A stretch of 23,225 nucleotides of DNA from Apostichopus californicus. Lineage: Eukaryota > Echinodermata > Holothuroidea > Aspidochirotida > Stichopodidae. Below, in pieces: positions 21,401 to 23,225 of this stretch. Location: positions 1 through 23,225 of the forward strand of contig JAIPMN010032027.1 in the NCBI GenBank assembly GCA_020650975.1, written 5' to 3'. The translations under genes and the position numbers were made by a program. Numbering within the stretch: the first letter of the stretch is position 1; each line of letters begins with the position of its first letter. Below the pieces are notes generated by a model that was not told where the DNA came from, made no database searches, and saw nothing but the letters and a program-made list of their open reading frames with translations.

Positions 21401-23225
21401 CCAGAGTCAAAGTTCTCAATTTATTTCAAAAAAATTTAAACATCAAATTAATCAAGCCAGAATTGCATGTTTCATAGAACTAAAACTTGATAGTCCTCGT
21501 ATAGGGATTTGAGAACAGAGGTTTTGAAAATAATGTTAACCTCCATATCATGTTTAACAGTCAGAGGATGAAACGTCCCTAGAAGAGACAAGTTGAAAGC
21601 AACACTAAATAAATCAAAAGTTAATATGTTGTGAAGTTAAAGCTGTAACACAAAAAAAGACTGAAAGATTTGTTAATATCCTCTGAGAATTGTGGTATAA
21701 CATTGTTTGTTTGTTTAGTTATTGTGGATGTTTTTATTTGGAGGGTGGGGAGGGGGGGTAGGTTGGTTGTGGACAGGGCAGGGAGGGGGACGTTGCTTAT
21801 AAAAGTGTCTTTTGTCTTGGACCAGCTTAAAACCCACTAAGAGCCTGAAACGTCATTTCAAGTACTTCAGCTTTCAATAAAACAAACACATCAATATGTC
21901 TCTGGCAGGTCGTGGACGTGTGTCGGGAAACCACTGGCGGGTTTGATCAAGGATTTCTGGAGATTGAAGGCACTGGGAGGTATTCAGGTCAAGAGGTCAT
22001 CGTGCAATTTCAGAATGAGAATCTCTTAGCAACGAGGAAAACTGATGGTGGCAAAGAAGAGGTAAGTCTCATTTGGTTCTCATGTCTGGTTCCTTTCATG
22101 AGTTTACCAGTATTAGAAGCACTGAATTAAACATACAAAATGCAGGTGTAAATGATACATGATAACTCTGGATTGATCAAACTACTCACAGAGTGTCCTA
22201 CATTGCCATTGTCTACCACTGACTTCACTATACTGATTTTGAAAGAAGTGAAACCTCCATGTCATAATTGTACCAAATCTAATACAATGTAATCTGTTAC
22301 TGTTACTTGTCATTTAGCCTTTGAAGAAGATCCAACTAGGATCGAAACGTCAGGCCAACTTACTTTTACCCAATGTAATCTATGATACATGATTCTTTAT
22401 GACCATTATATGTCATAGCTACTACTTTGCAGAAATTAAATATACATATACACAACATTATTTGCATGTGTTGCTTTCTGTGGCTAAAAGGATTTCCTAC
22501 TGCTTTTAATGACAATGAGGTTGAAGTAGAAGTATTAAAAGTTTGGTCACATAAAATATTCTTCTTACCAACCTAAGACTACCAAATTTGCTTCAATAGT
22601 AAACTTTACATGCTCTAAATAGTTTGTCCTATAAAGAACCATATTTGGTTTCATATGCTTAGAAGTGGTGTCATATTTGGTGTCATATGCTTAGAAGTGA
22701 GCAAAAACATTAGAAAAGAAGAGAAATGATGCAATAAGGGGAACACTGAAATAGCTGATTAGTGATTAAGAACTTAGATTGGGTACTGCATGGGTTTGAC
22801 TGGGGTCAATTCCTCTTAATTCTGTTGATGGGACAGTTTTAAGCTTTCAGGGACCCAGTAATATGACCAGGATAAAAAATACCTACCCACTTTACCCACC
22901 TAGTTACCAGTATTCAACATGTTTACCACATCAAAATTAAGTGAAATAATTCAAACAGCTTATCCAATTTCTTTTTCTTTTGTGATCAGGTGGTGGCCAC
23001 CACGCCCGATTTGATCGTGATCGTTGATGCTGATACTGGGACACCAATAACCACAGAGGAAGTCCGCTACGGACTGCGGGTTGCGGCTATCGCCTTAGCG
23101 TCCCCTCCGCAGTTACGAACCAAAGCCGCCTTAAAATTCGTCGGACCTCGCGCTTTTAAGTTTGCCATCGACTTTACTCCAGTTGGTGACTATAAGATTT
23201 ACGAACCAATAGCACCTCCCCCCTA
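3085..23225 (+). CDS. HyuA-DUF917 fusion protein gene (16 exons visible, 5' end outside window)
   Basis: Spliced coding region: 3085-3416, 4460-4677, 7658-7740, 8805-8998, 9680-9895, 10811-10921, 14778-14936, 15906-16083, 16642-16724, 16945-17171, 17764-17936, 18751-18965, 19745-19884, 20749-20932, 21909-22061, 22990-23225. All junctions are GT-AG and phases agree, giving 966 codons without a stop. Residues 1-183 are the rest of the hydantoinase/oxoprolinase N-terminal domain (IGTTHF). Residues 183-460 are the HyuA ATPase domain (DVGGTTTDVG, LPGN). Residues about 550-966 are DUF917 (ILGCGGGGNP, EIGGLNAVEP, DGMGRAFPELQ). HyuA proteins open hydantoin or oxoproline rings using ATP in an acetate-kinase/Hsp70-like fold; DUF917 relatives are linked to thiohydantoin desulfurisation. 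The substrate of this fusion is not evident, and a cytosolic location is inferred because no signal or membrane segment is seen. The frame is intact, so this looks like a working gene. Residue numbers in the exon entries count from the Trp codon at 3087. Confidence 0.93.
3417..4459 (+). other. Intron A-B
   Basis: A GT-AG intron of about 1 kb between phase-0 exons. It is A+T-rich; I see no repeat, open frame or RNA feature in it. Confidence 0.8.
4460..4677 (+). CDS. Exon B: hydantoinase A N-terminal domain, end
   Basis: Residues 111-182 plus two bases of the next codon. It starts in phase 0 after ACTTCAAAG and ends CAG|GTAATT. The motifs SSDIGSIGLLERENA (127-141) and FLTQNDGT (173-180) match the family's conserved ExGLLERENAT and FLTQNDGT blocks that lead into the second ATPase subdomain. 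The open frame extends upstream to 4427, but the splice phase and family alignment favour 4460 as the exon start. Confidence 0.93.
4678..7657 (+). other. Intron B-C
   Basis: An intron of about 3 kb, phase 2. The only structure I recognise is the 52-bp minisatellite at 5620-6472. The rest is A+T-rich sequence with no supported gene. Confidence 0.8.
5620..6472. repeat. Minisatellite, about 52-bp unit, about 16 copies
   Basis: GCAGTGTATACTTTCAGTGG recurs every 49-54 bases, with starts near 5622, 5697, 5749, 5801, 5853, 5902, 5953, 6006, 6058, 6110, 6162, 6214, 6267, 6320, 6374 and 6425. The first interval is irregular. Two subtypes alternate, one with GTGGGCCAGG and one with GTGGTACAGG. Some units carry an extra T in the TATTTT run. 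A 104-codon open frame at 6165-6479 is only a product of the repeat. Confidence 0.95.
7658..7740 (+). CDS. Exon C: start of HyuA ATPase domain
   Basis: An 83-nt exon, residues 183-210 plus one base of Gly211. The acceptor is TATCATTAG (AG at 7656-7657); the nearer CTTCAG at 7661-7666 would break the frame. The donor is CAG|GTATGA. It encodes FSSGPTNSMRGASHLS, matching the SGPTNSxRGA motif that follows FLTQNDGT in HyuA proteins. It is easy to miss because the longest open frame overlapping it is a different frame. Confidence 0.9.
7741..8804 (+). other. Intron C-D
   Basis: A 1.06-kb intron, phase 1. It contains a probable decayed LINE fragment on the minus strand (7946-8060) and a TCATC-rich, pyrimidine-rich stretch at 8645-8735 just ahead of exon D. 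I see nothing else in it. Confidence 0.75.
7946..8060 (-). mobile_element. Possible decayed LINE reverse-transcriptase C-terminus
   Basis: On the minus strand the frame reads RLPPSLWQESSLTHFKSQLK, which resembles the W(N)SLP..lR...SL..FK..LK tail found at the end of many LINE reverse transcriptases. The expected WNSLP is garbled to ITRLP and no upstream RT is seen, so it would be a short 5'-truncated fossil. The resemblance could be chance. Confidence 0.4.
8805..8998 (+). CDS. Exon D: HyuA second phosphate-binding loop
   Basis: Residues 211-275. It is bounded by CATTTCAG and AGA|GTAAGA, with two bases completing Gly211, and ends in phase 0. It carries DAIVVDVGGTTTDVG (214-228), the ATP-phosphate-binding loop typical of the hydantoinase/oxoprolinase members of the ASKHA (acetate kinase, Hsp70, actin) fold. 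HVDVGGIDTNFRMPDV and IALGGGS (259-265) follow, also conserved. A minus-strand LINE fragment begins about a dozen bases past the donor. Confidence 0.95.
8999..9679 (+). other. Intron D-E
   Basis: A 681-bp phase-0 intron. More than half of it is the minus-strand LINE 3' end described separately; the rest shows nothing recognisable. Confidence 0.75.
9010..9400 (-). mobile_element. 5'-truncated LINE 3' end (RT C-terminus plus tail)
   Basis: The minus strand encodes YNLRN then FRIMLFKNSFIYRAAIYIQN, closely following the YNLR......R...F..sf.yra...WN pattern at the C-terminus of non-LTR reverse transcriptases. It is followed by a short 3' UTR-like stretch and, at the 3' end near 9010-9030, an AATAAAGAAATAGAAATTGA-type simple tail, as LINEs of the CR1/L2/RTE kind often have. 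The Trp and the reading frame just upstream are lost. It is inserted opposite to the host gene, a few bases after the exon D donor. Confidence 0.65.
9680..9895 (+). CDS. Exon E: HyuA ATPase domain
   Basis: Residues 276-347, phase 0 at both ends, between GTGTTCAG and AAA|GTAAGA. It carries VGPKSVGYRLTKEALVFGG (positions 280-298), the family's VGPxSVGYRLxxEALVFGG block. TATDIAVGFLKVDVGD and an acidic helix ending EEAIDRMK follow. Confidence 0.95.
9896..10810 (+). other. Intron E-F
   Basis: A 915-bp phase-0 intron. It contains the TTAA MITE at 10039-10395; the remainder is A+T-rich without recognisable features. Confidence 0.8.
10039..10395 (+). mobile_element. TTAA-flanked MITE, copy 1
   Basis: A 357-bp element with perfect 19-bp terminal inverted repeats (AGGCATTGAAGACTCGCCC) and TTAA on both sides (10035-10038, 10396-10399). 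TTAA duplication is the hallmark of piggyBac-type transposition, but I do not recognise the family by name. It has no coding capacity. A related copy in the same orientation lies at 18242-18607. Confidence 0.88.
10811..10921 (+). CDS. Exon F: HyuA ATPase domain, glycine-rich turn
   Basis: Residues 348-384, phase 0 at both ends, between TTCTGTTTAG and CAG|GTAAGA. It encodes VPVILVGAGSILKD, matching the conserved VPVILVGGGSIL motif. It ends at LPSYYQ, immediately before the VANAxGAA helix that starts the next exon. The intron that follows is 3.9 kb and ends in the tandem splice-site array. Confidence 0.93.
11091..11260. repeat. Degenerate ~20-bp repeats, cluster 1
   Basis: Variants of GAGCATAGTGTCC followed by a T-rich spacer recur: GAGCATATATAGTGTC, GGCATAGTGTCCCTC, GGCATAGTGTCCACTG, and more diverged forms around AACACAGTCCATCAG and GAGTGTAGTG. 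Spacing is roughly 20 bases. A sister cluster lies about 1.1 kb downstream. Confidence 0.55.
11522..11552. repeat. GT microsatellite
   Basis: Two short (GT)n runs interrupted by GACTGT, immediately after the CCTCGG repeats. Confidence 0.9.
12168..12300. repeat. Degenerate ~20-bp repeats, cluster 2
   Basis: The same pattern as the cluster at 11091-11260: GAGCATACTATCCCGC, GTATAGTTTCCCTC, GGGTAGTCCATCATC, AACAAAGTCCACCTC and GAGCATAGCCCATCG follow one another at about 20-25 bases. Confidence 0.55.
13803..14173 (-). mobile_element. hAT-type MITE, copy 2 (inverted)
   Basis: A 371-bp element. It is the reverse complement of the MITE at 630-1003 along nearly its full length, with the same 15-bp terminal inverted repeats. 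The 8-bp flanks are GCCTATAA (13795-13802) and GCCTATAG (14174-14181), 7 of 8 identical. It has no open frame for transposase. Its right flank runs directly into the tandem array at 14182. Confidence 0.9.
14182..14799 (+). repeat. Tandem array duplicating a 3' splice site and exon start
   Basis: Eight units, the last being the true intron end and start of exon G. Each unit is about 53-57 bp of intron (GAATTTCAGTATTAGATCA to TTGATTGCCAG) followed by GTAGCTAATGCTGTCGGTGC. The acceptor AGs lie at 14240, 14315, 14393, 14468, 14547, 14622, 14697 and 14776 (real). Unit lengths are 75, 78, 75, 79, 75, 75 and 79; the longer ones have GATCACTAGG, the shorter GATCAGG. Splicing into any upstream copy would read VANAVGAEFQ and stop within a few codons. 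Confidence 0.95.
14778..14936 (+). CDS. Exon G: HyuA ATPase domain, VANxVGAALGQVSG helix
   Basis: Residues 385-437, phase 0 at both ends, after GATTGCCAG and before CAG|GTACAT. It begins VANDVGAALGQVSG, the family's VANAxGAAxxQVSG segment, but with Asp388 where Ala is usual. The remainder (EEALERAEQKAIERCIQNGAKKETIQ, shown only in part elsewhere) is the expected helical run. Its first 22 nt are also present, with Ala instead of Asp, in seven upstream tandem copies. Confidence 0.93.
14937..15905 (+). other. Intron G-H
   Basis: A 969-bp phase-0 intron. A more mixed-composition stretch at 15276-15545, containing GAGGCGCAGCCGAGTG and several GTGCAATA-like words and open for 96 codons, may be an old dispersed repeat. 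I see no protein motif in it. Confidence 0.65.
15906..16083 (+). CDS. Exon H: end of HyuA domain
   Basis: Residues 438-496 plus one base. It starts in phase 0 after GGATCATATAG. It encodes EEIGLAYLPGN (442-452), matching the EEVPLAYLPGN motif that closes HyuA domains, then TRLKVKVVGDL and a charged stretch ending RKLDK. The donor is AAAG|GTGCGT; an alternative GT four bases further on is discussed in the findings. Confidence 0.9.
16084..16641 (+). other. Intron H-I
   Basis: A 558-bp phase-1 intron. It contains an A/G-rich tract at about 16340-16440 (AAAGAAAGAACAAAG words) and nothing else I recognise. Confidence 0.7.
16642..16724 (+). CDS. Exon I: linker between HyuA and DUF917
   Basis: An 83-nt exon, residues 497-524, giving VIVGCVGDIDEIEILPQIEF in frame with both neighbours, then an acidic tail EDDNFEW. 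The donor is TGG|GTAAGT. The start at 16642 (after ATACCAGAG) fits the phase of exon H's strong donor; a start at 16640 would fit the weaker donor at 16088. The assignment rests on frame and phase plus its position, because I do not recognise a family motif in it. Confidence 0.75.
16945..17171 (+). CDS. Exon J: DUF917 N-terminal, GCGGGGNP motif
   Basis: Residues 525-599 plus two bases. The acceptor is TTCTGCAAG in phase 0 and the donor GATAG|GTCAGT. After a linker (YIHTVTHDRASTLEP) comes WILSEYDVQCISIGAGILG and CGGGGNP (551-576). This is the characteristic start of DUF917 domains, in which a W..s..d...ia.Ga..LGtGGGG.P pattern is conserved. A lysine-rich helix and KIRIIHPDR follow. Confidence 0.92.
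17172..17763 (+). other. Intron J-K
   Basis: A 592-bp phase-2 intron. I see no repeat or gene in it. Confidence 0.8.
17764..17936 (+). CDS. Exon K: DUF917
   Basis: Residues 600-657 plus one base. The acceptor is ATTCCGCAG; one base completes Arg600. The donor is CAA|GTAAGA. It encodes GGKVGIAAFMGAPGVLVEK, matching the GxxxxxGAPxVxxEK segment of DUF917, then NGEEILNSLQCLEKVL. The frame runs open past the donor into the intron, but the splice phase to exon L matches exactly. Confidence 0.92.
17937..18750 (+). other. Intron K-L
   Basis: An 814-bp phase-1 intron. Nearly half is the second TTAA MITE; the rest is featureless A+T-rich sequence. Confidence 0.8.
18242..18607 (+). mobile_element. TTAA-flanked MITE, copy 2 (degraded right end)
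   Basis: It is homologous throughout to the element at 10039-10395 and in the same orientation. The left end is intact (TTAA at 18238-18241, then AGGCATTGAAGACTCGCCC). The right end has decayed to GCACGAGTCTTCACACCCT followed by GTAA instead of TTAA. Numerous point differences show that the two copies are not recent duplicates. Confidence 0.88.
18751..18965 (+). CDS. Exon L: DUF917 core, EIGGxN and DGMGRAFPE
   Basis: Residues 658-729. The acceptor is TCATTTGCAG, the donor CAG|GTATGT, phase 0 at the end. It carries the two most diagnostic DUF917 motifs: EIGGLNAVEPLCVAA (695-709) and PVIDCDGMGRAFPELQ (714-729). The conserved acidic and glycine residues are intact, which argues against decay. 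Confidence 0.95.
19178..19222 (+). mobile_element. Possible hAT terminal fragment
   Basis: CAGGTGGGCAAAGTGTGGCC resembles the left end of hAT elements (CAGGGGTGGGCAAAC.GCGGCCC) and differs from the two MITEs in this window. No matching right terminus or 8-bp duplication is apparent. Confidence 0.3.
19390..19626. repeat. Minisatellite, ~54-bp unit, about 4 copies
   Basis: TGAGCTCACCACTACAGCTA recurs at 19391, 19445 and 19500, with a diverged fourth copy from 19552 or 19563. Each is followed by GCTCCCA, a C-rich CTACCCTGCCTCACCCC stretch and AGAAC. The C-rich strand gives a spurious 117-codon open frame at 19363-19716. Confidence 0.9.
19745..19884 (+). CDS. Exon M: DUF917
   Basis: Residues 730-775 plus two bases. 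The acceptor is TTCTGCTTAG and the donor GGG|GTATGT. It encodes MFAPAIYGKALYPAAL and then ELILWAKDAKAIENHFR, matching the DUF917 stretch that follows FPELQM and leads into the conserved QMGG/RMG turn. It starts directly with the Met of the FPELQ|M junction. Confidence 0.92.
19885..20748 (+). other. Intron M-N
   Basis: An 864-bp phase-2 intron. I see no repeat or gene in it. Confidence 0.8.
20749..20932 (+). CDS. Exon N: DUF917, CAGAV..PMSATEV
   Basis: Residues 776-837. The acceptor is ATACTTTTTAG, with one base completing Gly776. The donor is AAA|GTGAGT, phase 0. It encodes CAGAVTFSPMSATEV, a match for the GxAxxxxPMTGxxx segment of DUF917, then a helix (MSRCFRLGDAVLKARKEQRN) and a beta segment ending LISGK. 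Confidence 0.92.
20933..21908 (+). other. Intron N-O
   Basis: A 976-bp phase-0 intron. It carries two G-rich tracts (21173-21197 and 21740-21791) and, near its 3' end at 21835-21870, a CTGAAACGTCA word followed by CAATAAAA. I see no gene in it. Confidence 0.75.
21740..21791 (+). other. G-rich tract with quadruplex potential
   Basis: GGAGGGTGGGGAGGGGGGGT is followed by further GG and GGG runs. Four or more G-triplets separated by single bases satisfy the usual intramolecular G-quadruplex pattern on the + strand. It lies in the intron between exons N and O, in the coding-strand orientation, so it would also be present in the pre-mRNA. Confidence 0.6.
21909..22061 (+). CDS. Exon O: DUF917 C-terminal region
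   Basis: Residues 838-888, phase 0 at both ends, between CTCTGGCAG and GAG|GTAAGT. It encodes VVDVCRETTGGFDQGFLEIE followed by GTG and a strand-rich VIVQFQNENLLA. This is the xGKVxDVxRxTTGGFxxGxxxI block of DUF917; the K and G of the preceding GK come from exon N. Confidence 0.93.
22317..22354 (+). other. Structured GAAGA...GAAAC hairpin (hammerhead-like core)
   Basis: An outer 4-bp stem GCCT/AGGC encloses an internal loop TTGAAGAA / GAAACGTC and an inner 5-bp stem GATCC/GGATC with loop AACTA. The pairing of a GA-rich strand opposite GAAAC resembles the hammerhead core (CUGANGA / GAAA) seen at the ends of some Penelope-like retroelements and retrozymes. The expected CTGATGA is altered and a third stem is not evident, so catalysis is unlikely. 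A repeat-derived remnant is the better guess. Confidence 0.4.
22640..22699. repeat. 32-bp tandem duplication
   Basis: ATATTTGGTTTCATATGCTT and the following AGAAGTGGTGTC are repeated once with one base changed, at a period of 32. Confidence 0.9.
22990..23225 (+). CDS. Exon P: DUF917 C-terminus, stop cut by window edge
   Basis: Residues 889-966 plus two bases (TA). The acceptor is TTTTGTGATCAG. It encodes ATTPDLIVIVDADTGTPI, EEVRYGLRVAAIALASPP and VGPRAFKFAIDF, all matching the DUF917 C-terminal tail. The family normally ends within a few residues of this point. The final IAPPP followed by TA is therefore probably the protein end with a TAA or TAG stop, but the third base is not visible. Confidence 0.92.
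   Translation, partial: MVATTPDLIVIVDADTGTPITTEEVRYGLRVAAIALASPPQLRTKAALKFVGPRAFKFAIDFTPVGDYKIYEPIAPPP

Larger units (their letters stand above)
22062..22989 (+). other. Intron O-P
   Basis: A 928-bp phase-0 intron. It holds the paired GCCT/AGGC and GATCC/GGATC hairpin at 22317-22354 and a 32-bp tandem duplication at 22640-22699. I see nothing else in it. Confidence 0.75.

Noticed and set aside
1..23225. tRNA, rRNA, CRISPR or bacterial-style operon features
   Set aside because: I saw no cloverleaf with conserved tRNA boxes, no rRNA core sequence, no regularly spaced short repeats with unique spacers, and the gene structure is intron-rich eukaryotic.

Overview
This is eukaryotic genomic DNA and, on the evidence here, an invertebrate animal. 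It is A+T-rich and has short coding exons separated by introns of about 0.2-3.9 kb. It also has non-autonomous hAT and TTAA-type DNA transposons, LINE 3' ends and minisatellites. Frequent TAGGCCTATA-like motifs and the kind of intronic repeats suggest an echinoderm, possibly a sea cucumber, but that is a guess from style and not shown by any single marker.

The window holds one recognisable gene on the + strand, running from 3085 to the right edge. I could assemble sixteen consecutive internal and 3' exons with GT-AG borders and matching phases. They give one uninterrupted reading frame of 966 codons. The protein is a fusion of an ATP-dependent hydantoinase/oxoprolinase A subunit (HyuA; first eight exons) with a DUF917 domain (S-methyl-thiohydantoin-desulfurase-like; last seven exons), joined by a linker. 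The N-terminus, including the first phosphate-binding loop, is not in the window. The last visible codon is an incomplete TA, most likely the stop codon cut by the window edge.

Layout: 1-3084 is upstream intron or flank with one hAT MITE. From 3085 to 10921 lie exons A-F, with introns carrying a 52-bp minisatellite (5620-6472), two LINE remnants on the minus strand and a TTAA MITE. The intron 10922-14777 is the largest and oddest. It contains degenerate 20-bp repeats, a GT microsatellite, a second hAT MITE in inverted orientation, and a tandem array (14182-14799) whose unit includes the 3' splice site and first 22 nt of the following exon. Seven decoy copies of that splice acceptor and exon start therefore precede the real one. 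From 14778 to 23225 lie exons G-P, with a second TTAA MITE, a 54-bp minisatellite, G-rich tracts and a structured GAAAC-containing hairpin in introns.

I found no RNA gene, CRISPR array, second protein gene or promoter that I can support.
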